A stretch of 64,000 bases of DNA from Dehalococcoidia bacterium (GCA_003104995.1 PQAO01000007.1:104565-168564), one strand, 5' to 3'. Shown: positions 34,009 through 44,500, numbered from the stretch's first letter. Program-made: numbers and translations. The notes: generated by a model from the letters alone, not told the origin.

Positions 34009-37000
34009 CGTACTCACAGACCAGGCGGAGCGAGACCGCATCAAGCACGGCCTCGACGCGACGCTGTTCGTGGAGGCCGGCGCGGGGACCGGCAAGACCA
34101 CGGAGCTCGTCGGCCGCATTGTTGCCCTGATCCGGAGCGGGGTGCCGGTCGAACGGATTGCCGCGATCACGTTCACCGAGAAGGCGGCGGCGGAGCTTTC
34201 GGAGCGCGTGCGCAAGCACCTGGAACTCGCGGCGGCGGGCAAGAAGGGCTATGAGTCGCTTGCCGACCATGAGCGGGCCCTCTGCCGGGAGGCGCTCCCG
34301 GACCTGGACCGGGCGGCTATCCAGACGCTGCACTCGTTCGCGCAGCGCATCATTTCGCTCTACCCGCTCGAGGCCGGCCTGCCACCACAACTGCAAATCG
34401 TCGATGAAGTCGCGGGAGACATCGCGTTCCGGGACCGGTGGAAGCGATTCGTGGACGACTTGCTGGACGATCCTGCGATGCAGCGTCCGCTGCTGCGGGC
34501 GTTCACGATGGGGCTGCGGCTGAAGGACCTCGAACGCGTGGCAAAGGCGTTCCACGACAACTGGGAGCGGCTGGAAGGGGTCGAGTTCGAGCTTTCCCCG
34601 GAGCCCGACCTGGCGCGTCCCCCGCTCGGGCCGGCCATCGAGGATGCGAAGGCGGGCCTGGGCAAGCTGACGGCCGCAGCGGTCGAGCATCTCGCGGAAC
34701 TCGGGCCGCATTTGGCCAACTTTGAAGCGGCTGCGGACCGCGTGCGGACTGCGCGGGACACGGGCGAGCGGGACACGGCCGAAGTCGACCTCCTGCGGCT
34801 CGGCTGCGCGTTTCCCAGGATCAGAAGCGTGGGCAAAAGAGGTGTTCTTGCGGTCGCACAAGCCGCACACGCGGGGTGGATCGACGCTGCCCGCCGGGCG
34901 TATCTCACCGCAGTGCTGCCGAAGATCGGGCAGTTCGCGCGGGAGTACGCCGCCGAGCGACGGACGGCAGGGCGTCTCGGCTTCCAGGACCTGCTGGTGC
35001 TGGCGGTCGAACTCCTGCGGGCGAACGCACACGTCCGCCAGGCACTGCACGAGCGCTACCAGCGGGTGTTGATCGACGAATTCCAGGACACGGATCCACT
35101 GCAGGTAGAACTGGCGGCGCTGCTGGCCTGCCGGCCGGGGGTGGCGCCGGGCCGCTGGACCGAAGCCGAAGTCGAGCCCGGGCGGCTGTTCTTCGTGGGC
35201 GATCCCAAGCAGTCGATTTACCGCTTCCGCCGGGCCGACATCGTGCTCTATGAGCGAACACGCGGAGCGTTCGGCTGCGAACGGGTGCCGCTGACCACCA
35301 ACTTTCGTTCGGCTCCGGTGATATTGCGCTGGGTGAACGAGGTGTTCGAGCGCCTTTTCGAACGGGACGGCGGCGATGAAGTGCGACAGGCCGCCTGGAT
35401 TGCCCTGGAGCCGGAGCCGCAGGCCGCTGCGGGAGCCCCGGTCATGGTCATCGGGGGGGCCCTGGGGCGCGAGGCGAAGGCCGATGACGTGCGCCGCGAG
35501 GAAGCGGCAGCGCTGGCGAACGCGGTACTCGCCGCGCGCGAGGAGCACTGGTTGGGGACGCAGCGGCCGACGCGCTTCGCCGACATGGCCATCCTGCTGC
35601 CGACGCGGACCAACTCGCCCGCTATCGAGCGCGCCCTGGCGGACGCGGGTATCCCGTTCCGGGTCGAGAGCCGCTCGCTGGTGTTCGCGACGCAAGACGT
35701 GCGTGACCTGTCGAACATTCTCGCGGCCATCGACGACCCAACCGACGACGTGGCCGTGGTGGCCTCACTGCGCTCGCCGGCGTTCGCCTGCCGCGATGGG
35801 GAACTGCTGGCCCACATCCAGGCCGGGGGGAGCTGGAACTACCTGGCCGAGGTGCCCGTGGGCAGCCCGGTGCGAGTGCAGACCGGCATGACCAGCCTCC
35901 AGGAGCTGCACCGGCGCAAGTGGTACGTGAGCACGGGCGCGCTCATCGAGGAGGTTATTGCCAGCCGGCACATGCTGGAGCTGGCGGTGGCCGGGCCACG
36001 CCCGCGCGAGTCGTGGCGGCGGCTCCGGTTCGTGGCCGAACAGGCACGGGGGCTGGAGGAGACGGGCGCGCTGACGACACTCCGGCAGTTCGTGGAGTGG
36101 CTCCGGGTCCAGGCGGAGGAGAGCGCCCGCGTGAACGAAGGCGTCGTGGTCGAACCCGACGATGATGCCATCCGGATTATGACCATCCACGCGGCCAAGG
36201 GGCTGGAGTTCGACATCGTTTTCCTCGCAGGACTGGGGATCGACCCGATCAAACGCGACAACAACGTGATCTGGCCGGAGCGAACCGAGCCCGGCGGGCG
36301 AGTCGAGGTACGGGTAGGCGTGAAGGACCGCTACTTCTCGACATCCGGGTTCGGCGCCGCCGCCGAGCGGGAGCGCCGCCACGAGCGGCTCGAGCGGGAC
36401 CGGCTGCTCTACGTGGCGGCGACGCGAGCTCGCAAGCGACTGGTGGTCTCGCTCTATCAGCGGTATCACGGCACGGGGCACGACCAGCGCCACGCGGAGG
36501 ACAACTGCTCGCACGCGGAATGCCTGTCAGCGGCCTGCGCGGGGACCGAAGGGAACGGGACGTGGGAGCAGTACGCGGTCCCGCAGGCTCCCGGGCTCGA
36601 CGAACCGGCCGACGAACCTGTTCCCGACGCCATTGTGGACCGTGATCGCTGGATCACGGAGCGGGCGGCGCTGCTCCGGCGGTTGCGCAGGGCGCCGGTG
36701 GTGGCAGCGACGGCAATCGCCCACGAGGGCGAGGCCGTGGAAGAGAAAGCACCCCCGGACGACGAACAGCAGCCATGGCGGAAGGGGCGGGCGGGCACAT
36801 CGATCGGACGTGCCGTGCATGCGGTGCTCCAGACGATCGATCTGGGGGCGACGACGAGCATCGAGGATGCCTCCAGCGCACAGGCTGTGGCCGAGGGCAT
36901 CGCGGATGAGGCCACGCGCATCGCCAGGCTGGTGGAGAACGCGCGAGAATCTCGAGCCGTGCGCGAGGCGGTTGGATCGGGGCGGTACTGGCGCGAGGTC

Positions 37001-37327
37001 TATGTCGGTACCCAGGTCGAGGGGGCGACGGTCGAGGGGTTCATCGACCTGCTCTTCGAGGGGCCCGAGGGACTGGTGGTGGTCGACTACAAGACCGACT
37101 GGGCACGCAGCACCGAGGATATCGACCGCGCGATGGAGCGCTATCGCTTGCAGGGCGCCGCCTACGCACTCGCGCTCGAGGTGGCGCTCGGAAAGGCGGT
37201 GGCCGAGGTGCGGTTCGTGTTCACCGAACCTCGGGCCGAGCGGTCGATCACGGACCTGACGGGCGCCAAGCGCGAGGTCCGCGAGCGGATTAGCAAGGTG
37301 CTTGCCGAGCGGATGGCAGTGCCTTAA
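34001..37327 (+). CDS. addA: AddA-like UvrD-family helicase-nuclease
   Basis: A 1108-aa superfamily 1A helicase with a C-terminal nuclease. Motif I is EAGAGTGKTTEL (residues 26-37), II is LIDEFQDTDPLQ near 358, III/IV region GDPKQSIYRFRRAD near 400, V/VI are MTIHAAKGLEFDIVFL and LLYVAATRARKRL. The nuclease core VVVDYKTDWA is at about residue 1028, followed by a QxxAYxxA segment. It opens DNA ends and resects them with its partner for homologous recombination. The shared ATGAGTGA junction with the AddB-like gene implies coupled translation. Its TAA stop overlaps the stop of the convergent selenoprotein candidate (TTAA, shared bases). Confidence 0.9.
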   Translation: MSDVLTDQAERDRIKHGLDATLFVEAGAGTGKTTELVGRIVALIRSGVPVERIAAITFTEKAAAELSERVRKHLELAAAGKKGYESLADHERALCREALPDLDRAAIQTLHSFAQRIISLYPLEAGLPPQLQIVDEVAGDIAFRDRWKRFVDDLLDDPAMQRPLLRAFTMGLRLKDLERVAKAFHDNWERLEGVEFELSPEPDLARPPLGPAIEDAKAGLGKLTAAAVEHLAELGPHLANFEAAADRVRTARDTGERDTAEVDLLRLGCAFPRIRSVGKRGVLAVAQAAHAGWIDAARRAYLTAVLPKIGQFAREYAAERRTAGRLGFQDLLVLAVELLRANAHVRQALHERYQRVLIDEFQDTDPLQVELAALLACRPGVAPGRWTEAEVEPGRLFFVGDPKQSIYRFRRADIVLYERTRGAFGCERVPLTTNFRSAPVILRWVNEVFERLFERDGGDEVRQAAWIALEPEPQAAAGAPVMVIGGALGREAKADDVRREEAAALANAVLAAREEHWLGTQRPTRFADMAILLPTRTNSPAIERALADAGIPFRVESRSLVFATQDVRDLSNILAAIDDPTDDVAVVASLRSPAFACRDGELLAHIQAGGSWNYLAEVPVGSPVRVQTGMTSLQELHRRKWYVSTGALIEEVIASRHMLELAVAGPRPRESWRRLRFVAEQARGLEETGALTTLRQFVEWLRVQAEESARVNEGVVVEPDDDAIRIMTIHAAKGLEFDIVFLAGLGIDPIKRDNNVIWPERTEPGGRVEVRVGVKDRYFSTSGFGAAAERERRHERLERDRLLYVAATRARKRLVVSLYQRYHGTGHDQRHAEDNCSHAECLSAACAGTEGNGTWEQYAVPQAPGLDEPADEPVPDAIVDRDRWITERAALLRRLRRAPVVAATAIAHEGEAVEEKAPPDDEQQPWRKGRAGTSIGRAVHAVLQTIDLGATTSIEDASSAQAVAEGIADEATRIARLVENARESRAVREAVGSGRYWREVYVGTQVEGATVEGFIDLLFEGPEGLVVVDYKTDWARSTEDIDRAMERYRLQGAAYALALEVALGKAVAEVRFVFTEPRAERSITDLTGAKREVRERISKVLAERMAVP

Positions 37328-38175
37328 CCGCCCTGGCGGCGCTTGAGCATCTCCGCCACGATCGGGCTGGGGACCGGCGGGTGCCAGGTGCGATAGGCCG
37401 TTTCGAGCGGAACCGGCCACTCCACGTCGACATCCAGCCGGTAGCCCGGGCCGCCGGCTTCTTCGAGCGCCTGGCAGGCGGCGCGGGCGACGGTCAGCAT
37501 GAGCTCGTCGTTGCCCGGGGTGCCGAAGTTATGGCCGAAGGGGAACTCGACCCCAACGACGCGCGACGGGCGGAACTTCATCGCCAGGTCCGGGATCATC
37601 GTGACGGTGACGGTTGGGATACCGAGGCTTTCAATCGTACGCGCCAGCACGGGCACGTTTCTGCAGCAGTCCGGTCAGGCAGGCGCCAGGAGCAACACAT
37701 CCACGGCGTGCTCCTTCAACCGGGCGGCAAGTTCGGGGCCCTGGATATTGCGCCAGTCGAGCAGGCGGCGGTCCTGGTAGCCCATGAAGGAGTAATGCTC
37801 GTCAGCGAGACGGCCGATGCGGCCTTCGGCTTCGAGCGCGCTGAAGGCGCGAATCGGGAGGACGACGTCAACATCCTCGAGAAGGTCGTCGTGGCTGATG
37901 TGCAGGTGGGAACAGGCGATGTCCTCGGAGCGGACGTCGCGCGGGATGATGCGGTAGGTCGGGTCACCCCAGGTGGGCTCACGGCGTTCCCGCTCGACGT
38001 CGAACGGCTCCTGGGAATCGCGCAGGTAGATGCCGGCGGAGGTCATGAGGGCAACGGTGCAGTGGTGCAACGGCTTCGGGAGAGGAGCCCACTCGGCGGG
38101 CTCATCGATAACCGGCACCGATTCGTACATGGTCCGCATGGAGCGGGGGAGATACTTATAGCTGTCGATGGTCAT
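37324..38175 (-). CDS. GrdB/PrdB-family protein with in-frame TGA, probable selenoprotein
   Basis: One 283-codon frame interrupted by a TGA at codon 167 (minus strand 37677-37675). Before the TGA, the sequence follows the glycine/sarcosine/betaine reductase protein B family (THYxFM-type segment ADEHYSFMGYQ, then VDVLLLAPA). After it the frame continues without a shift as PDCCRNVPVLARTIESLGIP and ends in the family-typical VGVEFPFGHNFGTPGND. The TGA sits where the family has Sec or Cys in a UxxC redox motif (U-P-D-C). A 7-bp hairpin with a G in loop position 2 begins 16 bases after TGA, matching bacterial SECIS rules. The start has CGGAGG at ideal spacing. The alternative is a nonsense mutation or a split gene. 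Function in aerobes is unproven. Confidence 0.75.
37639..37658 (-). other. SECIS-like hairpin for UGA recoding
   Basis: In minus-strand sense, ACGTGCC (37658-37652) pairs with GGCGCGT (37645-37639), seven pairs with one G-U, closing a 6-base loop CGTGCT. The loop begins 23 bases after the TGA and has G at its second position, within published bacterial SECIS criteria. It overlaps coding sequence, as bacterial SECIS elements do. Confidence 0.6.
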
Positions 38176-38205
38176 CCGCGGCCTCCGGGTGGCGGAGGCA
38201 TCGTA

Positions 38206-38571
38206 TCAGGCAGCGGGAATATTTTCTCGCGAGAGGAGCCACGCTTCGGCAGCGTCGCGTTCACGGAAGAATTCGACGGTCGGGGATGGGTCGGCTCGGT
38301 AGGCGGAAACCTGGCGAAGGACGCCAAACACCAAATCGGACGGAGCAAAGACAGCCGTCCAGAAGGGGCCCCGGTCACGGGCGTTGTTTACGACGCCGGC
38401 CATCCAGAGGATATCGGCCGTAATGGCCGCGACCTCGGAAGCATCGATCAGCAGGCGGCGAACATCCGCGATCTTCTGAAGCCACTCGTCCGGTGGCTCG
38501 GTGGCCCCGGAAACGTCGCCGAAAAGGCGCAGCTCAACGAATGCCGTCCGCTCAAGGAACTGGAATGCCAT
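38206..38571 (-). CDS. STAS/SpoIIAA-like protein
   Basis: A 121-aa protein with the alternating strand/helix pattern of the SpoIIAA-like/STAS fold: a GDVSG turn, VRRLLIDASEVAAIT (strand ending in DAS) and a helix, then FWTAVFAPSDLVFGVLRQVSA and FFRERDAAEAWLL at the C-terminus. Such stand-alone proteins may bind ligands or regulators. The start has GGAGAGG upstream. It is 30 bases upstream of the selenoprotein candidate on the same strand, so the two are probably co-transcribed. Confidence 0.6.
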   Translation of the reverse strand: MAFQFLERTAFVELRLFGDVSGATEPPDEWLQKIADVRRLLIDASEVAAITADILWMAGVVNNARDRGPFWTAVFAPSDLVFGVLRQVSAYRADPSPTVEFFRERDAAEAWLLSRENIPAA

Positions 38572-38622
38572 GCAACCCTCTCCGTGCGCCGCGAACGATA
38601 ACCCGCCCCGCGCGGCGCTGCA

Positions 38623-39993
38623 TCAGCCGGACGGGATAACTACACCAGGGTTGAGGATACCCGAAGGATCGAGGGCCGACTTGATCGCCCGCATTGCTTC
38701 GCGGTCGGCGGCGGAACGGGTGAGGTGGAGCCAGGGCATCTTGGCGATACCGATGCCGTGCTCCGCGCTGATGCTTCCGCCCAGGCCGGCCACGAGGCGC
38801 AACACTGCATCGTCGGGCCGCTCATCGCCGGGATCCAGTCCAAGGATATTGACGTGAAGGTTGCCATCCCCCGCGTGGCCGAACAGGACGGGGCGAGCCG
38901 ATGGCTCGACGGCGGCGATGGCACCACGGACGCGACTCTCGAACTCCGCGAGACGCGCCATGGGAAGGGTAACGTCGAGTTTGTGGGGGATGCCCTCGGC
39001 GCTGATTGCCTCGGTGTGGCGTTCCCGGTACGCCCAGAGCCGCTCGCGCCCCGGCCGGTCTGCCGCCATGGCGGAATCGCGAATGCCGGTGGCGCTCGCG
39101 AGGACGTCCGCGAGGTTCGCCGATTCATCCGCCTGCCCTGCGCATTCAAGCAACAGGTAACACGGGTGGCCGGCGGAAAACGGAGGAGCAAGGCCCGCGT
39201 GCCGGCAAACGAGTTCGAGGCCCTCGGGGAAGAACACCTCCGCCGCTTCGAGGGAGGAGAGGGCGCGGCGGACGGCCGAGACCACGCGGAGGGCCGCCGC
39301 GATGTCATCGACCGCGAGCAACGCGACGGCACGTTGTGGCTGCTGCGGGATCAGCTTGAGCCGGACGGCAGTGATGACTGCAAGCGTCCCCTCGCTCCCT
39401 GCGAGCAGCTGCGTCAGGTCATAGCCGGAGTTGTCCTTGAGGAGGCCCGGCAAGCGGCGGACGATTGCGCCGCTCGATAGGATCGCCTCGATGCCGAGGA
39501 GCTGGTGGCGCATTCCTCCGTAGCGGAGCACACGGATGCCTCCCGCGTTGGTCGCGACCATGCCGCCGATGGTGGCGCTGTCACGGGAGGCGAGGTCGAC
39601 GCCGAAGTTCCAGCCATGGGCGAGGGCGGCCTCCTGCAGTGCCGAGAGGGTCACGCCAGCGCCGGCGGTGACCTCACCCGAGGTGGCGTCGAGGTCGCTG
39701 ATGGTGTCCAGGCGGCGGAGGGAGAGGACGAGTTCGCGGTTTCGGGGGACGCCCCCACCGACGAGACCGGTGTTGCCACCCTGCGGCACGATTGCGGCTC
39801 CCAGTTCGCGACAAAGCTCGATCACGGCGGCGACTTCCGGGGTAGAGGCAGGACGAACGACGGCCGGGGTGCTCCCCTGGTATCGGCGCGTCCAGTCAGT
39901 CTCGTAACCGGCGCGGACATCGGGGTCGGTGAGCACGTGGCGCTCACCGACGATCGCGACCAGCCGGGGGAGGAGCGTGTCGGGTGGCACCAC
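38623..39993 (-). CDS. FAD-binding 2-hydroxyacid dehydrogenase (GlcD/D2HGDH-like)
   Basis: A 456-aa FAD-linked oxidase of the vanillyl-alcohol-oxidase superfamily (GlcD, D-lactate or D-2-hydroxyglutarate dehydrogenase). The FAD domain shows AAIVPQGGNTGLVGGGVP, GEVTAGAGVTLSALQEAA, DLASRDSATIGGMVATNAGG and GSEGTLAVITA. The C-terminal domain has VLFGHAGDGNLHVNIL (metal/substrate His) and SAEHGIGIAKM. All parts are complete, so it should be active on a D-2-hydroxyacid. The start is GTG with no clear ribosome site. Minus-strand neighbours are the STAS-like and carboxymuconolactone-decarboxylase-family genes. Confidence 0.9.
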   Translation of the reverse strand: MVPPDTLLPRLVAIVGERHVLTDPDVRAGYETDWTRRYQGSTPAVVRPASTPEVAAVIELCRELGAAIVPQGGNTGLVGGGVPRNRELVLSLRRLDTISDLDATSGEVTAGAGVTLSALQEAALAHGWNFGVDLASRDSATIGGMVATNAGGIRVLRYGGMRHQLLGIEAILSSGAIVRRLPGLLKDNSGYDLTQLLAGSEGTLAVITAVRLKLIPQQPQRAVALLAVDDIAAALRVVSAVRRALSSLEAAEVFFPEGLELVCRHAGLAPPFSAGHPCYLLLECAGQADESANLADVLASATGIRDSAMAADRPGRERLWAYRERHTEAISAEGIPHKLDVTLPMARLAEFESRVRGAIAAVEPSARPVLFGHAGDGNLHVNILGLDPGDERPDDAVLRLVAGLGGSISAEHGIGIAKMPWLHLTRSAADREAMRAIKSALDPSGILNPGVVIPSG

Positions 39994-40023
39994 GGGAGTC
40001 TATCAGAGGGGCGGGAGCGGGCT

Positions 40024-40659
40024 TCAGCGCGAGATCTGGCCCATCACGTCCGTGGCGGCGCCCCCCGAAGGGGCGGCGATCTCGACGATGCGCTCGTCGA
40101 TGTCGTCGTATTCAAGGCGCAGCGCCCGGCACACGGTTGCATGGAGCCGGTACATTGCCACGGCGTACGTGAGCTCCAGGATCGCCTCGTCCGGCAGGTG
40201 GCTTTGAAGGGCGGCGAACGTGGCAGCCTGGATGCGGCCGTCCTGGAGTACAAGCTCATCGGTGTAGGCGAGCACCGCGCGGTCGGCGTCATCCAGGGCC
40301 GATGAGGTAATCCATGCGGGGATCGCGCCGAGCTTCTCCTCCGGGATACCGGCGGCGCGGGCGGCTTTGCAGTGCTGGGAGAAGACGAACTGGCTCCCGG
40401 AGATGAACCCGGTCCTCGTTATGGCGAGCTCGCGAAAGTACGGCGTGAGCATCCGGCGGCGGCTATTGAAGAGGCTGAAGCCATCCTGGGCGTGGACGAG
40501 GATGTCGGGGACGAGCGCAAAAACGGTCCACCAGTTCCCCGGCGTACCAGTGGCGGTGCCGGGTTCGGCGACGGGGTCGCGGTCGCCGAAGATGCGCGTG
40601 TAGACGGCGTTGACTTCGGGCGAGGCTTCGGAGCGGGAAACCTGGCGTAGACGGGGCAT
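40024..40659 (-). CDS. carboxymuconolactone decarboxylase / AhpD-like protein
   Basis: A 211-aa all-helical protein of the CMD/AhpD-like family. It has LTPYFRELAITRTGFISGSQFVFSQHCKAARAAGI, where a normal AhpD would carry CxxC...H; here only one Cys (QHCKAA) remains and the first position is not Cys, so an AhpD-type dithiol site is absent and the enzyme resembles the CMD branch. I start it at ATG 40659 with GGAG upstream rather than GTG 40674. The substrate is unknown. Confidence 0.8.
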   Translation of the reverse strand: MPRLRQVSRSEASPEVNAVYTRIFGDRDPVAEPGTATGTPGNWWTVFALVPDILVHAQDGFSLFNSRRRMLTPYFRELAITRTGFISGSQFVFSQHCKAARAAGIPEEKLGAIPAWITSSALDDADRAVLAYTDELVLQDGRIQAATFAALQSHLPDEAILELTYAVAMYRLHATVCRALRLEYDDIDERIVEIAAPSGGAATDVMGQISR

Positions 40660-40787
40660 GGGGTTGTTCTCCACCGGGGAAATGGTGCTGACAGCCGCGG
40701 AATGCTACCGGAACGGCGGAACGGGCGCGCAGTTCGAGACGCGAAGAAGCGGCGTCCGGGTAGAGGGGCGGACCGCCGGCGTTTCGG

Positions 40788-41405
40788 TCAGGCCGCGGCG
40801 GAGGCAAGTCCGGCCGCAAGCCCGGCCCCCAGGCTGCCAACCAGAGTTTCGAGCACGAGTGCCGATTCGGGGGTCACGTCTTCGAAGCGTAGATGGAGGA
40901 CCGTACCAGCCTCTTCCGCGTGCCCACCCGCAACCCCGGCGGGGAGAACCATTTCGCCCGATGCTGTCGTGATGCGAAGTGAGATCCGGGCGGCGCCGGG
41001 TGTGGCGGCGACCAGCACGGCAGCGCCACCCATCGAAATGTCCGTCACCGTGACCGGGACCAGCTCGCCGCCGTCCCCCAGGGTCGCTGAGAGCTGGACC
41101 CGGTACCGTTCGAGCAGGCGCCGGTCGAAGGGGCGCCAGGGGCTCTGCCGGAAAAAGATGGCCAGGCCTTCGCCGTAATCGCGGAAGCGGGCGAGGGCAG
41201 CCACACGCCTGCCCATTGCTCCACAGGCGAGAACGACCTCGTCGCCGGGGCGCCAGGTGCGTTCCGAGGTAGTCACGTAAACCGAGAAGCGGCGGTTGGC
41301 TTCGAGAACGCCCTGCCCATGGGAGCCCCCCGATTCGCCGCGGGGCATGACCGAGACGGCCATGCCGGGCGATGCGTGCTCGATTGGGCCAAGGTCATCG
41401 TTCAT
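40788..41405 (-). CDS. PilZ domain protein
   Basis: A 205-aa protein with a C-terminal PilZ domain, a cyclic di-GMP receptor. The binding motifs are ERYRVQL (R...R) and VTDISMGGAAVLV (D-x-S-x-GG), near residues 115-145. The N-terminal 95 residues form another small beta domain (RRFSVYVTTSERTWRPGDEV), as in YcgR-like two-domain proteins. The frame is open upstream but only the ATG 41405 start gives a plausible N-terminus. No diguanylate cyclase is nearby. Confidence 0.75.
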   Translation of the reverse strand: MNDDLGPIEHASPGMAVSVMPRGESGGSHGQGVLEANRRFSVYVTTSERTWRPGDEVVLACGAMGRRVAALARFRDYGEGLAIFFRQSPWRPFDRRLLERYRVQLSATLGDGGELVPVTVTDISMGGAAVLVAATPGAARISLRITTASGEMVLPAGVAGGHAEEAGTVLHLRFEDVTPESALVLETLVGSLGAGLAAGLASAAA

Positions 41406-41535
41406 GCCTGAATTAACGGTGAATGGCGGCCGCGCCTGAAGCCCGGTCCCGGGGCGGCGGGTTTCGGCAGGAGGCACTAGGATCGGCGCACCATCCCAAC
41501 GCCGCCTTCGTGGCGGTGCCGAATCCGAGGACACC

Positions 41536-44500
41536 ATGAGCACGACCTGCCTGCTCATCGCCAATCGTGGCGAAATTGCCATCCGGGTGATCCGTGCCGC
41601 CGCGGAACTCGGCATCAAGACCGTAGCCGTGTACTCCGACGACGACGCCAGCTCTCTGCACGTGCGCAAGGGGGACGAGGCCCGGCGGTTGGCCGGGCAG
41701 GGGGCGGCCGCCTATCTCGATGCCGATCAGATCGTCCAGGTGGCGCTGGAGGCGGGTTGTGACGCGGTCCACCCCGGGTACGGCTTCCTCAGCGAGAACG
41801 CGGCGTTCGCACGGCGGTGCGCCGAGGCAGGGCTGACCTTCGTCGGCCCGCAGCCCGAGGTGCTGGAACTGTTTGGAGACAAGGCACGGGCGCGGGCGCT
41901 GGCCGAGGAGCTGGGCGTGCCGGTGCTCCCGGGCACATCGGGGCCAACGAGCCTCGAAGAAGCGCGCGCGTTCTTGGCCGCGATCGGGGAGGGTGGCGCG
42001 GTGATGGTGAAGGCGATCGCCGGCGGAGGCGGCCGGGGCATGCGTCCGGTGAGGCGGACAGAGGAACTGGAGCAGGCGTTCACCCGCTGCCAGTCCGAGG
42101 CACGGTCGGCCTTCGGGAACGGCGACGTGTACGTGGAGCGGCTCCTCCCGCTGGCGCGGCACATCGAAGTACAGGTGGTGGGAGATAGGACCGGACACGT
42201 GAGCCACCTGTGGGAACGCGAATGCACCATCCAGCGGCGCAACCAAAAGCTGGTGGAAGTGGCGCCCAGCCCGGGCTTGACGGACGACCTGCGCGATCGG
42301 CTCACCGGGTACGCGGTGCGGATGGCCGAGGCCGTGCGCTTCAAGAACCTGGGGACGTTCGAGTTCTTGATCGACGGCAGCTCGCCCTATGGTGCGGACG
42401 CGATCGCGTTCATCGAGGCGAACCCGAGATTGCAGGTCGAGCACACGGTGACGGAAGAGGTGACCGGCATCGACCTGGTGACGACGCAACTACGGATCGC
42501 CTCTGGCGCGACTCTGGCCTCGCTGGACCTCCAGCAACCGCAGATCCAGCGGCCCCGGGGGTACGCGATCCAGGCGCGCGTCAACATGGAGACGATCGGA
42601 GCGGACGGGATGACCCGGCCATCGGGTGGGACGCTCACTGCGTTCGAGCCGCCGACTGGTCCCGGGCTGCGGACCGACGCGTCTGGATACGTTGGGTACA
42701 CCGCGAACCCCCATTTCGATTCGCTGCTGGCAAAGCTGGTGGCGCATTCGGCTGCCGGGGACTTCGCGAGCGCCGCGGCGAAGGCCTACCGGGCGCTCTG
42801 CGAGTTCCGCATCGAGGGGGTGGGGACGAACATTCCGTTCCTCCAGAACCTGCTGCGGCACCCGGACTTCGTCGCCGACAGGATTTCCACCCGGTTCGTC
42901 GAAGAGCATGCGGCCGAGCTCGCGACAGGGACCCCCGACACCCACCGGCGCCTCTTCTTCGAACAGGCGCAGCCGGTAGCCACGACCCCCGCGCCGGTGG
43001 CTGCCGGGCGCGCGGGTGCGGCAATCGACACGCGCGACCCGCTGGCGGTGCTGGCACACGGGAAAGCGGCGGTGGAAGCGGTGCGTGAGGCGCCGGCTCC
43101 GCCGACCCCCGACGGCATGGTAGCCATACTGACGCCGCTCCAGGGCACCATCGTCTCCATCGACGTGCGTGAAGGCGACACGGTCCACCGCGGGCAGCAG
43201 GTCGCGGTGATGGAAGCGATGAAGATGGAGCACGTGATCGCTGCCGAGGTGGGGGGCAGCGTCCGGGGCATCCGCGTGGCGCCGGGCGAGGCAGTGATGC
43301 CGGGTCATCCGCTGCTGTTCATCGAAGAATCCGGGGGCGAAACGGAACGAGAAGCGCAGACGGTCGCGGTCGACCTCGAGCGGATACGGCCCGACCTGGA
43401 GGAGGTCCACCAGCGGCACGCGATTGGGCTGGATGCCGCGCGTCCCGATGCCGTGGCCCGGCGGCGCAGGACCGGGCAGCGCACGGCCCGCGAGAACATC
43501 GACGAACTGTGTGACCCCGGCACGTTCATTGAGTATGGGCCGCTGGTGATCGCTGCCCAGCGGCGCCGGCGTCCGGTGGAGGAACTCATCGAGAAGACTC
43601 CGGCGGACGGCATGGTGGCGGGCATCGGGAGCGTCAACGGCGACCTGTTCGACGATGCGAAGGCGCGGACCATCCTGATGTCCTACGACTACACCGTGCT
43701 GGCGGGGACCCAGGGGACCCAGAACCACCGCAAGAAGGACCGCATGTTCGAGCTGGCCGAGAAGCACCGGCTGCCAGTGGTGTTCTTCACCGAGGGCGGC
43801 GGCGGGCGGCCGGGCGACACCGACGGTGTGGGCGTGGCGGGGCTGGATTGCATGGCATTCAACTACTTCGGGAAGCTGAGCGGGCTGGTCCCGCTGGTCG
43901 GGATCACGTCGGGCCGGTGCTTCGCGGGGAATGCGGCCCTCCTCGGATGTTGCGACGTGGTGATCGCCACCAAGGGTTCGAACATCGGTATGGGTGGCCC
44001 GGCAATGATCGAAGGGGGCGGGCTGGGGATCTTCCGGCCGGAGGAAGTGGGGCCCACTGACGTGCAGGCGCCCAACGGCGTCATCGACGTGCTGGTGGAG
44101 GACGAGGCGGAGGCGGTTCGGGTTGCGCGGAAGTACCTCTCCTACTTCCAGGGGCCGGTGAACGACTGGGAGTGCACGGACCAGCGGCTGCTCCGGAGCT
44201 CCATCCCGGAAAACCGGCTGCGGGTGTATGACGTGCGGAGCGTCATCGAAACGCTGGCGGACACGGGGTCGGTGCTGGAACTCCGCCGGGACTTCGGGCC
44301 GGGGATGGTGACCGCGTTCATCCGCATCGAAGGGCGGCCGCTGGGGCTGGTCGCGAACAACCCGATGCATTTGGCCGGCGCGATCGACAGCGATGGCGCA
44401 GACAAGGCGGCCCGCTTCATGCAGCTCTGCGACGCGTTCGAGATCCCGCTGCTCTCGCTTTGCGACACGCCCGGGATCATGGTGGGGCCCGAGGTCGAAA

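Noticed and set aside
37675..37677. The TGA as an ordinary stop giving two separate short genes
   Set aside because: The downstream half has no independent ribosome site or known start, keeps the same frame and matches the C-terminal half of the same family; a Sec reading explains both.
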